This document shows positions 8,400 through 17,318 of a stretch of DNA of 64,000 nt, one piece after another. The stretch lies in the NCBI GenBank assembly GCA_902597015.1, contig CACJWQ010000003.1:1-64000 (forward strand), in the 5' to 3' direction. The translations under genes were made by a program, and so were the position numbers. The DNA is from an uncultured Alphaproteobacteria bacterium (GTDB lineage Bacteria > Pseudomonadota > Alphaproteobacteria > HIMB59 > GCA-002718135). The stretch's first letter is position 1. Each line of letters begins with the position of its first letter. Under the pieces are notes generated by a model, which was given only the letters and a program-made list of their open reading frames with translations, was not told the DNA's origin and made no database searches.

Positions 8400-9194
8400 A
8401 TGGACAAACTACTCCAAAGATCAAACGGAAAAATAGATATAGAATTATTAAATAATGATTTTTCAAAATTTTTTCAAAGTGGTTGTTGTAAAATTTTAAA
8501 TCCAAATAATTATAATAAAAGTAAAGAATTAGTTCTAATTAACACTGCAGGAGGAATTACTTGTAATGATAATATTGAAATTAATGCTTCAATTCATAAT
8601 TCTGAATTAAGTATTTGTACGCAAGCTGCTGAAAAGATTTATTCAGGAATAGGTGATCCTGCTAAAGTAGACATAAATATCAATTTAAATAATTCAACTT
8701 TGTATTGGTTGCCCAAAGAGTTAATTTTATTTGATAATTCAAAATTAAGAAGAAATATCAATATTAATCTATCAAATAATTCTAATTTGATTTTTTGTGA
8801 AACTACAATTTTTGGAAGAAAAGCAATGTCTGAAAAAATTAAAAATATTTCTTTTTCTGATCAATGGAAAATTTATTCAAATTCTTCCATAAAGCATTTT
8901 GAAGCAATTAATATTAAAGGAACAACGATTGATAATTTCAACAACAATTACACTTTTTCTAATCAATCATCTTTATCAACAATTTTAATTTTTGGTGATA
9001 TTGTTCATCAACTAGAGTCTGTATTAAGAAAAGTTAAAAAAAACTTAGGAAATCACTATTGTGAAATGACTAAATTTGATGATAAAATTATCATTAGATG
9101 CTTAGCAGATGATAATTATGATTTAAAAAAAACACTAAATATTATTATGAAAAATGTAATAAATGATAAACTACCAAAAAGTTGGGATCTATAA
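8400..9194 (+). CDS. ureD: Urease accessory protein UreD
   Basis: First gene of a complete urease operon. UreD (UreH) binds apo-urease and passes nickel from UreG to the active site with UreF. The protein is 264 residues, slightly shorter than usual, with the family landmarks: LLQRSNGKIDIELLN at the start, ELVLINTAGGITCNDNIEI, STLYWLPKELILFDNSKLRR, and a NLIFCETTIFGRKAMSE segment. The ATG at 8400 follows a 93-base gap that should hold the operon promoter; I see no convincing consensus there. Only one base separates its stop from the ureA ATG region. Confidence 0.92.
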   Translation: MDKLLQRSNGKIDIELLNNDFSKFFQSGCCKILNPNNYNKSKELVLINTAGGITCNDNIEINASIHNSELSICTQAAEKIYSGIGDPAKVDININLNNSTLYWLPKELILFDNSKLRRNININLSNNSNLIFCETTIFGRKAMSEKIKNISFSDQWKIYSNSSIKHFEAINIKGTTIDNFNNNYTFSNQSSLSTILIFGDIVHQLESVLRKVKKNLGNHYCEMTKFDDKIIIRCLADDNYDLKKTLNIIMKNVINDKLPKSWDL

Positions 9195-9497
9195 ATGAAA
9201 TTAACACCAAGAGAAAAAGAAAAGTTGATGGTCAGTATGGCAGCTAACGTTGCTAGAAAACGTTTAGAAAGAGGTGTTAAACTTAACTACCCAGAAGCTA
9301 TAGCCTTGATAACAGATTTTGTCATAGAAGGCGCAAGAGATGGAAAAATGGTATCAGAATTAATGGAAACAGGAGCTCACGTAGTAAAAAAAGAAGATTG
9401 TATGGATGGTATTCCAGATATGATTCAAGAAGTACAGGTTGAAGCTACATTTCCAGATGGAACAAAATTAGTAACAGTACATAAACCGATTAGATAA
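9195..9497 (+). CDS. ureA: Urease subunit gamma (UreA)
   Basis: Structural subunit of the nickel enzyme that hydrolyses urea to ammonia and carbamate in the cytoplasm. Exactly 100 residues, the normal length, opening with the nearly invariant [11 protein letters not shown] and containing [21 protein letters not shown] and the ending [15 protein letters not shown]. Its TAA overlaps the ureB ATG by one base (TAATG), so the subunits are translationally coupled for stoichiometric output. Confidence 0.97.
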   Translation: MKLTPREKEKLMVSMAANVARKRLERGVKLNYPEAIALITDFVIEGARDGKMVSELMETGAHVVKKEDCMDGIPDMIQEVQVEATFPDGTKLVTVHKPIR

Positions 9498-9805
9498 TGA
9501 AACCTGGAGAAATAATAACAAAGCAAAATAGTGATATTAATTTGAACGATGAAAGACAATCAATAACTTTAAAAGTTTCAAATAGTGGAGATCGGCCAAT
9601 TCAAGTTGGTAGTCATTATCATTTTGCAGAAACAAATGAATATTTAAAATTTGATAGAGAAAAATCAAATGGTATGCGTTTAGATATACCGTCTGGCACA
9701 GCTGTTCGGTTTGAACCTGGTCAATCAAAAGATGTAGAATTAATTCAAATTTCTGGAAATAGAAAGATATTTGGTTTTAATAAAAAAGTTATGGGTCAAT
9801 TGTAA
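9497..9805 (+). CDS. ureB: Urease subunit beta (UreB)
   Basis: Structural beta subunit, 102 residues, matching family length. Seen: MKPGEIITK start, the [20 protein letters not shown] core and the [20 protein letters not shown] and FGFNKKVMG segments. Coupled to ureA and to ureC by TAATG overlaps at both ends (9497 and 9805). The gamma and beta subunits are separate, the usual proteobacterial layout, not fused as in Helicobacter. Confidence 0.97.
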   Translation: MKPGEIITKQNSDINLNDERQSITLKVSNSGDRPIQVGSHYHFAETNEYLKFDREKSNGMRLDIPSGTAVRFEPGQSKDVELIQISGNRKIFGFNKKVMGQL

Positions 9806-11511
9806 TGAAAAAAATAAAAAGAGAAGCTTATGCCGATATGTATGGGCCAACAACTGGTGATAAGGTTAGACTTGCTGACACTGAATTATTTATTGAAGTG
9901 GAAAAAGATTTAACAACGTATGGAGAAGAAGTAAAATTTGGTGGTGGTAAAGTTATTCGAGATGGAATGGGGCAATCTCAAGTATCTCGTAAAGATGGTG
10001 CTGTTGATACAGTTATAACAAATGCCTTAATAGTAGATGTAAATGGAATTTATAAAGCTGATATTGGTCTTAAGGATGGATTAATTTATGAAATTGGAAA
10101 AGCAGGTAATCCAGATACACAACCCAATGTAAATATTATTATTGGCCCTGGAACAGAAATAATTGCTGGTGAAGGTAAAATTATAACAGCTGGCGGATTT
10201 GACAGTCATATACATTTTATTTGTCCTCAGCAAATAGATGACGCACTTCACTCTGGTATTACAACAATGTTGGGAGGAGGAACTGGTCCTGCACATGGTA
10301 CTTTAGCTACAACAGTTACACCTGGACCATGGCATATAGAAAGAATGATACAATCTGCAGATGCTTTCTCTATGAACTTGGCTTTTGCTGGTAAAGGAAA
10401 TAGTTCATTGTCTCAAGCACTTGAAGAACAAGTTATTGCTGGTGCAAGCTCACTAAAATTACATGAAGATTGGGGTACAACCCCAGCAGCAATAGATAAT
10501 TGTTTAAATGTAGCTGATGATCATGACATTCAAGTAATGATTCATACAGATACATTAAATGAAAGTGGATTTGTCGAAAGTACAATTAAAGCAATTAATG
10601 GACGAACAATTCACGCTTTTCATACTGAAGGAGCTGGTGGGGGTCATGCACCAGATATAATTAAAGTATGTGGAGAACAGTATGTTATTCCGTCATCTAC
10701 AAATCCAACAAGACCATACACAGTTAATACAGTTGAAGAACATTTAGATATGTTAATGGTTTGCCATCACTTAGATAAATCAATACCTGAAGACGTTGCT
10801 TTTGCTGAAAGTCGAATTCGAAAGGAAACAATTGCAGCGGAAGATATACTGCATGACATGGGTGCATTTTCAATTATTGCTTCTGATAGTCAAGCCATGG
10901 GTCGTGTTGGCGAGGTTATTATTAGAACATGGCAAACAGCACATAAAATGAAAGTTCAACGGGGACAATTAAAAGAAGAGCAGGGTAATAACGACAATGT
11001 AAGAGTTAAAAGATACATTGCTAAATATACAATTAATCCTGCAATAGCACATGGTATTTCTGATCATATTGGAAGTATCGAAAAAAATAAACGTGCTGAT
11101 ATCGTTATTTGGGACACTGCTTTTTTTGGAGTTAAACCTGAAATGGTATTACAAGGTGGAAGTATTGCTTGCGCACAAATGGGTGATGCAAATGCTTCTA
11201 TTCCAACACCTCAACCAGTATATTCTAGACCAATGTTTTCTTCTTTTGGAAAATCATTAGAAAAATCTACTGTTACTTTTGTAAGTAAAGTTTCTTTAGA
11301 TAAAGATTCATTTAAAAACTCTGGAGTAAGTAAATCTCTTTTACCCGTTAAAAATATTAGAAAAATTTCTAAAAAAGATATGATGTTAAATTATTATTGT
11401 CCGAAAATAGAAGTGAATCCAGAAACTTATGAAGTTTTAGCAGATGGTGAATTAATTACCTGTGAGCCAGCTGAAACACTACCTTTAGCTCAACGTTATT
11501 TTATGTACTAA
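9805..11511 (+). CDS. ureC: Urease subunit alpha (UreC), catalytic
   Basis: Catalytic subunit with the dinuclear nickel centre, 568 residues as expected. All key residues are seen: His135 and His137 in [10 protein letters not shown], the carbamylated Lys218 in [11 protein letters not shown], His247 and His273 in VMIHTDT and [11 protein letters not shown], the mobile-flap Cys320-His321 in VCHHLDK, and nickel ligand Asp361 in [13 protein letters not shown]. The enzyme should therefore be active once the accessory proteins load nickel. It gives this organism access to urea as a nitrogen source. No urea or nickel transporter gene is next to the operon. Confidence 0.98.
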   Translation: MKKIKREAYADMYGPTTGDKVRLADTELFIEVEKDLTTYGEEVKFGGGKVIRDGMGQSQVSRKDGAVDTVITNALIVDVNGIYKADIGLKDGLIYEIGKAGNPDTQPNVNIIIGPGTEIIAGEGKIITAGGFDSHIHFICPQQIDDALHSGITTMLGGGTGPAHGTLATTVTPGPWHIERMIQSADAFSMNLAFAGKGNSSLSQALEEQVIAGASSLKLHEDWGTTPAAIDNCLNVADDHDIQVMIHTDTLNESGFVESTIKAINGRTIHAFHTEGAGGGHAPDIIKVCGEQYVIPSSTNPTRPYTVNTVEEHLDMLMVCHHLDKSIPEDVAFAESRIRKETIAAEDILHDMGAFSIIASDSQAMGRVGEVIIRTWQTAHKMKVQRGQLKEEQGNNDNVRVKRYIAKYTINPAIAHGISDHIGSIEKNKRADIVIWDTAFFGVKPEMVLQGGSIACAQMGDANASIPTPQPVYSRPMFSSFGKSLEKSTVTFVSKVSLDKDSFKNSGVSKSLLPVKNIRKISKKDMMLNYYCPKIEVNPETYEVLADGELITCEPAETLPLAQRYFMY

Positions 11512-11512
11512 A

Positions 11513-11956
11513 ATGGATACTTCATTCAAAATTACTCATCACAATAATGATAAAGAAGTATTTGATGAAATTTCACTATCTTATGAAGAAAGATTTATTC
11601 GTAGAAAAAAACTTATAGCAAATAATGGTACTGAATTTTTAGTTAATCTTGAAGAAACCATCAGTGTTGATGAAAATCATTATTTTGAATTAGACAATGG
11701 AAAATTAATTAAAGTTATATCTAAAGAAGAAAATTTAATTGAAATAACGGGTGATAATTTAAAGCAAATCATATGGCACATAGGAAATAGACATTTGCCA
11801 TGTCAAATTGAAGAAAACAGAATTCTTATTCAAGATGATGCTGTAATTCTTGATATGGTTCTAAAATTACACGGAAATGTAAAAAAAGTTTTTGAAAAAT
11901 TTAAACCTGAAGGTGGTGCTTATGGTATGGGCAGAACACATAACCACAAACATTAA
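11513..11956 (+). CDS. ureE: Urease accessory protein UreE, nickel chaperone
   Basis: Delivers nickel to the UreD-UreF-UreG complex. 147 residues; N-terminal domain followed by the ferredoxin-like metal domain with IIWHIGNRHLPCQIEENRIL (the His of the GNRHLP motif is the dimer nickel ligand) and GAYGMGRTHNHKH at the C-terminus. The His-rich tail is very short (THNHKH) compared with the long poly-His tails of some UreE, so it is a chaperone more than a nickel store. It starts one base after the ureC stop. Confidence 0.93.
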   Translation: MDTSFKITHHNNDKEVFDEISLSYEERFIRRKKLIANNGTEFLVNLEETISVDENHYFELDNGKLIKVISKEENLIEITGDNLKQIIWHIGNRHLPCQIEENRILIQDDAVILDMVLKLHGNVKKVFEKFKPEGGAYGMGRTHNHKH

Positions 11957-11957
11957 A

Positions 11958-12593
11958 ATGAAAAAATTCAAAGATCCCCATCAAATATTACAAGTATGGT
12001 TTTCATCTTCTTTTCCTATTGGTTCTTTCGCATATTCTCATGGTTTAGAAGCTCTGATTGATGATAAAAAAATTAAAAATAATAATGATGTTAAAGAATT
12101 TTTAGATGCCCTTTTATTTTATGGAACATTAAGAAATGATTATATTTTTATGAAATCTATTTACAAAGGTGAGGAAGTTAATGAATTAATCTTAGCAAGT
12201 GCTGCTTCCAAAGAAAGACAAATAGAAATGATAGATATGGGAAATTCTTTTCGTAAAATCATGAAAGATAGCTGGGAATTATCTCTACCTGAAAATACAT
12301 CATTTATATATTGTTTGACAAAAGCTGGATTATATTTTGATATAAAGTTTGATGATTTAATTAAGTTTTATCTACAATCATTTATTTCTAATTTAATAAA
12401 TGTATGTGTAAAACATATACCAATGTCTCAAAAAGATGGGCAAAGTCTTAATGTTATTTTTATTAATCAAATTCAAGAATTTTTAACTCATTCAGATAAG
12501 CTGACTCTCAAAGATATAGGTACAACTTTTTTTATTGGTGATATTTTTGCTATTAAGCATGAAAATTTAGACTCAAGGATTTATTTAACGTGA
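11958..12593 (+). CDS. ureF: Urease accessory protein UreF
   Basis: All-helical accessory protein that joins UreD and gates UreG GTP hydrolysis. From the ATG at 11958, just after the ureE stop, it is 211 residues and starts with a normal UreF N-terminus ([25 protein letters not shown]). The frame is open 22 codons further upstream inside ureE, but the start there would be unlike the family. Also seen: the [16 protein letters not shown] and [10 protein letters not shown] segments. It overlaps ureG by 4 bases. Confidence 0.92.
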   Translation: MKKFKDPHQILQVWFSSSFPIGSFAYSHGLEALIDDKKIKNNNDVKEFLDALLFYGTLRNDYIFMKSIYKGEEVNELILASAASKERQIEMIDMGNSFRKIMKDSWELSLPENTSFIYCLTKAGLYFDIKFDDLIKFYLQSFISNLINVCVKHIPMSQKDGQSLNVIFINQIQEFLTHSDKLTLKDIGTTFFIGDIFAIKHENLDSRIYLT

Positions 12594-13201
12594 ATAATAT
12601 AAATGGACCGTTAAAGGTTGGTATTGGCGGTGGAATAGGAACTGGAAAAACAAGTTTAACAGAAGCATTATGTCGTTATCTATCTAAAAAAGTTTCTATG
12701 GCAGTTATTTCAAATGATATTTATACAACTGAAGATGCTGAATATTTAATGAAAGCACAAGTACTACCTATAGAGAGAATTAAAGGTGTTGAAACTGGCG
12801 GATGTCCGCATACTGCTATAAGAGAAGATTGTTCCATCAATTTACTTGCAGTAGATGAAATGAAAAAGAAATTTCCAGATTTAGAATTAATACTTATTGA
12901 ATCTGGTGGTGATAATTTAGCGGCAACTTTTAGTCCTGAATTAGTTGATTTAACAATTTATATGATTGATGTGGCTCAAGGCGCCGATATACCAAGAAAA
13001 AAAGCACCAGCAATTAGGAAGTCTGATTTACTAGTAATTAATAAAGTTGACCTTGCTCCACATGTAAATGTTGATTTAGAACAGATGAAAGAAGATATTA
13101 ATGAAGCCAGAAATGGTTTACCGTATATTTTTGGTGAAATGAAAAATAATAACGGAATTGAAAAAATTTCTGACTTCTTAATTTCTCATGGTGGATTATA
13201 A
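12590..13201 (+). CDS. ureG: Urease accessory GTPase UreG
   Basis: SIMIBI-class GTPase that powers nickel insertion. 203 residues from a GTG start overlapping ureF. P-loop [11 protein letters not shown] near residues 13-23, [13 protein letters not shown] (the CPH nickel-binding motif near residue 70), [15 protein letters not shown] switch region, and the guanine-specific NKVDLAPHV. Last gene of the operon; the next gene converges and its stop codon directly abuts, with no intergenic terminator visible. Confidence 0.97.
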   Translation: MNNINGPLKVGIGGGIGTGKTSLTEALCRYLSKKVSMAVISNDIYTTEDAEYLMKAQVLPIERIKGVETGGCPHTAIREDCSINLLAVDEMKKKFPDLELILIESGGDNLAATFSPELVDLTIYMIDVAQGADIPRKKAPAIRKSDLLVINKVDLAPHVNVDLEQMKEDINEARNGLPYIFGEMKNNNGIEKISDFLISHGGL

Positions 13202-13459
13202 CTATTCTACTTTTTGCAAAGAATACACTGTATCTGTACTATTAAATTTTGAATCAAATTCTTTTGATTTTGGATCATCAAATAAAGCATAAAATTTTTC
13301 TTCATCAGTAACATTACACATAATCATTACATGACCATCTTTAACAAAAGCCATATCAAACGCATCTGTATATTTGGCAATGTCATCTTTAAAAAAATTA
13401 TATAATTCCATGTAATCTTCTTTGGTAAAAGATCCTTTGGATACAACACATAAATTCAT
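13202..13459 (-). CDS. Small alpha/beta-barrel-type protein, 85 aa
   Basis: An 85-residue soluble protein with a ferredoxin-like strand/helix pattern (NLCVVSKG; helix EDYMELYNFFKDDIAKY; DMAFVKDGHVMIMCNV; helix EEKFYALFDDPKSKEF; TVYSLQKVE). It recalls the ABM/DUF small dimeric barrels often seen in marine alphaproteobacteria. A good AGGAG ribosome site lies 6 bases before the ATG, and just upstream of that is an intrinsic-terminator-like hairpin ending in eight T, so its expression may be attenuated. Its stop abuts the convergent ureG stop. Function unknown. Confidence 0.7.
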   Translation of the reverse strand: MNLCVVSKGSFTKEDYMELYNFFKDDIAKYTDAFDMAFVKDGHVMIMCNVTDEEKFYALFDDPKSKEFDSKFNSTDTVYSLQKVE

Positions 13460-13470
13460 AATTATCTCCT

Positions 13471-13509
13471 AAAAAAAATATCCTCACCATTTTTCTTAAT
13501 GGGAGGATA
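13471..13509 (-). terminator. Intrinsic terminator / attenuator just before a ribosome site
   Basis: Read on the minus strand, an 11-base-pair stem (TATCCTC + CCAT on the plus strand pairing with ATGG + GAGGATA, one bulged A, loop of 8) is followed at once by eight T (13478 to 13471). The T tract runs straight into AGGAGATAATT and the ATG at 13459. It could end the transcript of the 134-residue membrane protein gene at 13624-14028, or act as an attenuator for the 85-residue gene. Confidence 0.75.
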
Positions 13510-13623
13510 AATTTATACGTATCTCATTTTAGCTTCTTGTAAACCGCAATAGAGTCAAATCGTTTATTATTTAAATAATATTTAGATATTAAAATTCAAT
13601 TACAATTAGAGAATAAATAGTTA

Positions 13624-14028
13624 CTACTCATATTTGTCAGAATACAAATACGGTATTCCAATAACTAAAATAATATAGAAAACCATAAAGCCGGCAATAA
13701 GAGGTAATACTTCTCCAGCAGGCACTGTGCTAAATGGACCAATAACAAATCCGTAAATCACAAAAAGAATATTTAAACCTACTAAATAATAACCACCACT
13801 TCTTTTCATACTGTACAACATATAAATTGTGTAAGCGATTGCTAATTGAAAAACTATGCCCACAATAAAATCCAAAGTGGAAAGTTGGACATTAAAATCT
13901 CCTACAGGTGGTTGCACACCTTGACCGGAAAAATATCCATACGTAATTCGATAAGATGTATCAATAAAATCAAGAGAGATAAGGATTAACATAATCCAAT
14001 GTAGAGGTTTAAATAATCTTTCTTTCAT
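13624..14028 (-). CDS. Four-helix membrane protein of unknown function (134 aa)
   Basis: 134 residues with four hydrophobic segments (about residues 8-27, 50-72, 80-97 and 105-128) and short polar loops. I do not recognise the family. It follows the bactofilin gene by 17 bases on the same strand, so both are likely on one mRNA. A conserved-looking loop PPVGDFNVQLSTLDF lies between helices 1 and 2. A role in envelope organisation with the bactofilin is only suggested by adjacency. Confidence 0.6.
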   Translation of the reverse strand: MKERLFKPLHWIMLILISLDFIDTSYRITYGYFSGQGVQPPVGDFNVQLSTLDFIVGIVFQLAIAYTIYMLYSMKRSGGYYLVGLNILFVIYGFVIGPFSTVPAGEVLPLIAGFMVFYIILVIGIPYLYSDKYE

Positions 14029-14045
14029 ACTAAGAAATATAATTA

Positions 14046-14495
14046 CTAATCTTTTTTAATTGCTTCTTGTAATGAATTATTTTCTTCTGATGGTTTTGAA
14101 TCTTTTTTAATAGGTTGAATCTTATCAGATTTTTTAATATCACCACTAATTTGACCGCCAAGCTTAATTTGTAAGTTTTGGTACTCGATATCACCAGAAG
14201 CAACTCCCTGCTCTTGGATTGTTAAGGTACCAGAAGCCTTTATTTCACCATCAAATTTTCCCCAGATGTCAGCATTATGCGTTTCTATATTCCCTTTGCA
14301 ATCTCCAGTAGCACCAATAACTACATTATCAGTTTTCATAGTAACATCTGCTTCACCATCAATCTGAACTTCATCAGCTTTTTTAATTTCACCATTAATT
14401 GTTACACCGTGACCAATTACAACTTTTGCAGATCCCTTAGCAGGTCTAAATACATCAGGTGTTGAATTTGAATTATCGTCTTTTTTATCAAACAT
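14046..14495 (-). CDS. Bactofilin (polymer-forming cytoskeletal protein)
   Basis: 149-residue protein with a central right-handed beta-helix domain (about residues 20-118) built from short hydrophobic repeats (VVIGHGVTINGEI, VQIDGEADVTM, VVIGATGDCKGNIETHNADI, FDGEIKASGTLTIQ, GVASGDIEYQNLQI) flanked by charged unstructured tails, the standard bactofilin layout. Bactofilins self-assemble into membrane-associated filaments that scaffold cell-wall enzymes or shape. A very strong AAGGAGGT ribosome site precedes the ATG. No LytM-type peptidase partner is adjacent, which is the common bactofilin neighbour. Confidence 0.9.
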   Translation of the reverse strand: MFDKKDDNSNSTPDVFRPAKGSAKVVIGHGVTINGEIKKADEVQIDGEADVTMKTDNVVIGATGDCKGNIETHNADIWGKFDGEIKASGTLTIQEQGVASGDIEYQNLQIKLGGQISGDIKKSDKIQPIKKDSKPSEENNSLQEAIKKD

Positions 14496-14604
14496 TATAC
14501 CTCCTTATAGTTTTGTTAATGCAGGTAATCTACAACTGCTATAATTTTTGTAATTAATTAGCATATAAGTATTAATTTTTGAAGATATATGTAATTTTTA
14601 CAGG

Positions 14605-15288
14605 TTATTTTTGATGATTTACAACATCAACAAGGATAGCAATCACCAAATTCAATATTGTAATTGAGCAAATTGAAATAAAGCTGAAAAAATAAATCCA
14701 TGCCCACCAGTAAATTGCCTGCATTGGCAGCATAACATTCTCCCAACTAGATAATGTTAAAACTTGGAAAAGAGTAATTAGGGATATTCCTAGATCGGCC
14801 CATCGTTCTGGATCATCTTCCCCAAATAAAATTGAACCCATTGTTGCGTAAATATAAAGAATAATAAATAAAAGTAGACTAACAAAAAATACTCTTTTTA
14901 TGGAAGCAAGAATTGCTTCTATAATTTTTTTTAATTCAGGAATGACAGATATCAATCGTAATACTCTAAAAATACGAAGAAGACGTAGAACTAAAAAACT
15001 AGAATTATTTGGAATTGGAATTAATGAAATTGCTACAATGATTGTATCAAATACATTCCAACCATCTTTTAGAAAATTTTTCTTTTCTTTTTCTCCTATA
15101 AAGCGAATTAAAATTTCAATAACAAAGAAAACAGTGATTGCATAATCAAGTAAGTGAATAGTATTTAAAAATATAGGATCTAATTGATATGTCGTGGCAC
15201 CAATTAGAATGGCATTTAATATAATTATTACAACAACAGAAAATTGAAAAATACGATTATCTTTCAACTTAGAAAAAAAATCTATCAT
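14605..15288 (-). CDS. NavBac-like voltage-gated cation channel, altered selectivity filter
   Basis: A 227-residue one-domain (6-helix) ion channel that would act as a tetramer. S4 is clear, with Arg102, Arg105, Arg108 and Arg111 at three-residue spacing (LRLLRIFRVLRL). The pore helix FQVL leads into TLSSWEN at 178-184. Bacterial sodium channels have TLESWS here, so the filter Glu is Ser180 and an acidic residue appears three positions later as Glu183. S6 is ICSITILNLVIAILVDVV. No long C-terminal coiled coil follows; the protein ends nine residues after S6, shorter than NaChBac. Ion selectivity is thus uncertain. Stands between an AlkB-type gene and the bactofilin gene on the same strand. Confidence 0.88.
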   Translation of the reverse strand: MIDFFSKLKDNRIFQFSVVVIIILNAILIGATTYQLDPIFLNTIHLLDYAITVFFVIEILIRFIGEKEKKNFLKDGWNVFDTIIVAISLIPIPNNSSFLVLRLLRIFRVLRLISVIPELKKIIEAILASIKRVFFVSLLLFIILYIYATMGSILFGEDDPERWADLGISLITLFQVLTLSSWENVMLPMQAIYWWAWIYFFSFISICSITILNLVIAILVDVVNHQK

Positions 15289-15294
15289 ATTAAA

Positions 15295-16317
15295 TTAAAT
15301 AGTTTTTAAGTTATCTATTTTTCTATCCATCACAAAAAACCACAAAGGAGGGATTAAAGCCATAATTAACATGATGGAGTAATTAGCAGGCATTTCTATA
15401 GCTTTTTCTTCTTGAGATAAAAGAGGATAGGGCTTTGATGCGCTCTGGTGATGTTCAGCATGAAGACCTAAATTAAATGTCGACCAATTAGCAGAGATGT
15501 GACGACTATTCCAAGAATGTAAATCTGTAAATCTTTCATACCTTCCATTTTCTTTTTTTCTTTCTAAACCATAATGCTGAATATAATTTACTAACTCCAA
15601 TAAGATTATGGAAACAAAAGAATGAAATATTACAAAAACTAAACCATTAATTCCAGCAATTAAATAAGCAAATACTAAAAATAATAATTCTAATATAAAA
15701 TAATGAATCATTCTGTTTTGAATACTAAAAGTATTTAGATTTTTTCTATTAAGAATATTTATTTCAATATTCCAGGAAGAAATCACACTATTGATTACAC
15801 AACGAATAAAATAAAAATAAAAATTTTCACCTCTTCTAGCTGTAGCAGGATCTTCTTTAGTAGCTACATTTAAATGATGGCCATAAATATGTTCTATACG
15901 AAAATGCCCATAGCAACATAAGACTAGTAAAAATACTCCAATACCGCGCATAAATTTATTTTTTCGATGAATAAGTTCATGTGCTGTTGTAATGCCGATA
16001 GAACCACCAGACATACCTACAGCTGCGCCTAAAGCGGCAGCTGTTAATAAAGTGATAGTGGAGTCAGAAACAACTATTAAACCAAATATAATTAAAAATA
16101 AAATGCAGGGAAGCACAATTAAAATGGAAAAATTATGAAAAACATTTTCTTTAAGTTCAAGATCATCTTTGCTTAAGTAAGGTAATACAAGATCGATAAT
16201 TGGAACTAATACAAAAACCCAAATAAAAGGTGAAATTGACCAAGAGGGATTAATGATTAATCCCAAAGAACTAGCAAAAATCAAAATTAGCGGTGTTACA
16301 AGATAAAAAATCATCAA
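15295..16317 (-). CDS. alkB: AlkB-type membrane di-iron hydroxylase
   Basis: Integral-membrane non-haem di-iron monooxygenase of 340 residues that would hydroxylate the terminal carbon of alkanes or related hydrophobic chains, using rubredoxin electrons. His boxes are seen in order: HELIHRKNK (near 150), EHIYGHHLNVATKEDPA (near 170), NYIQHYGLERKKENGRYER (near 262) and LHSWNSRH followed by LGLHAEHHQSASKPY (near 300). The last box differs from the usual LQRHSDHHA, and the HYG box has Gln where Glu is common. Several helices flank the boxes. No rubredoxin gene is adjacent. Substrate could be an alkane, a fatty compound or an aromatic methyl group as in XylM. Confidence 0.8.
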   Translation of the reverse strand: MMIFYLVTPLILIFASSLGLIINPSWSISPFIWVFVLVPIIDLVLPYLSKDDLELKENVFHNFSILIVLPCILFLIIFGLIVVSDSTITLLTAAALGAAVGMSGGSIGITTAHELIHRKNKFMRGIGVFLLVLCCYGHFRIEHIYGHHLNVATKEDPATARRGENFYFYFIRCVINSVISSWNIEINILNRKNLNTFSIQNRMIHYFILELLFLVFAYLIAGINGLVFVIFHSFVSIILLELVNYIQHYGLERKKENGRYERFTDLHSWNSRHISANWSTFNLGLHAEHHQSASKPYPLLSQEEKAIEMPANYSIMLIMALIPPLWFFVMDRKIDNLKTI

Positions 16318-16377
16318 AATAATTATATATTATTTTTTTTTCTAAACTAATACCTAAATTACTCTAAGAAAATTTAT

Positions 16378-17313
16378 ATGAATAATAACATAAAAGGTCT
16401 TATTTTAATTATTGTGGGAATGTTATTCATCATTACCCAGGACGTTTTAATTAAATACACCATCCATGATGCCTCATTAATGCAAATACTAGTATTTAGA
16501 GGAGGGGTAGGATTCTTATTGTTATGCCTATATTTAATTTACAAAAAAGAAACAATTTTCTTTGGGACTGCACATCCTTATATAGCTATTTTTAGAGGCT
16601 CGACCTTCTTCTTTGGCTTTACCTTGTTTTTTATCTCGTTAAGCCAAATTACTTTAGCAGAAGCAACAAGTTTGTTTTTTGTGAGTCCATTTTTTATTAC
16701 TATTTATTCATACTTCATTCTGAATATAAAGATTGGAATAAATAGAATATTTTCAATCTTCGTTGGTTTTAGTGGTACACTTTTAATCATTAAACCAGAA
16801 TTTAATGACATAAACATTTATATGTTATTTCCAATCATTGCTGCTGCTACTTATGCATTATCAATGACATTGGCAAAAAAAACTTCAAAAAATGATAGTT
16901 TATTTCAACAAACTTTTCATATTTATATAGGTGCATTGGTTGGAGGAAGCGCAATTAGTATTTTATTACATAATTCAGACTTTAATTTATCAATTTTTTC
17001 TATTCTTAGTAATCCTTGGATACTTAATGATCTTCAATATATTGGATTAATACTTTTTATCTCTACAACTGGAAGTCTTGGGATATTTTGTTTGATTGCA
17101 GCTTACAGAGTCGGTTCACCATTAGTTAATAGTATAACTGAGTATGTACATCTAATTTTTGCTATAATAATTGGAGTTATTATTTTTTCTGAAGTACCGG
17201 ATACAAACTCATTTATTGGAATTTTTCTTATTATGGTAAGTGGTATCTTTGTTGTATTCAGAGAAAATAAGCGCGAGGAATTAGTTGTAGCTAAAACCAC
17301 TCTTAGAACATAA
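16378..17313 (+). CDS. EamA-family (DMT) transporter
   Basis: 311-residue inner-membrane protein with ten hydrophobic helices in two EamA repeats. Seen: the FRGGVGFLLL and FRGSTFFFGFTLFFISL segments of repeat one, ISTTGSLGIFCLIAAYRVGSPLVNSI of repeat two, and SEVPDTNSFIGIFLIMVSGIFVVFRE at the end. Substrate unknown; relatives export metabolites or take up amino-acid-like compounds. Divergent from the AlkB-type gene (60-base gap) and convergent with the zincin-like gene with 5 bases between stops. Confidence 0.9.
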   Translation: MNNNIKGLILIIVGMLFIITQDVLIKYTIHDASLMQILVFRGGVGFLLLCLYLIYKKETIFFGTAHPYIAIFRGSTFFFGFTLFFISLSQITLAEATSLFFVSPFFITIYSYFILNIKIGINRIFSIFVGFSGTLLIIKPEFNDINIYMLFPIIAAATYALSMTLAKKTSKNDSLFQQTFHIYIGALVGGSAISILLHNSDFNLSIFSILSNPWILNDLQYIGLILFISTTGSLGIFCLIAAYRVGSPLVNSITEYVHLIFAIIIGVIIFSEVPDTNSFIGIFLIMVSGIFVVFRENKREELVVAKTTLRT

Positions 17314-17318
17314 TTTAA

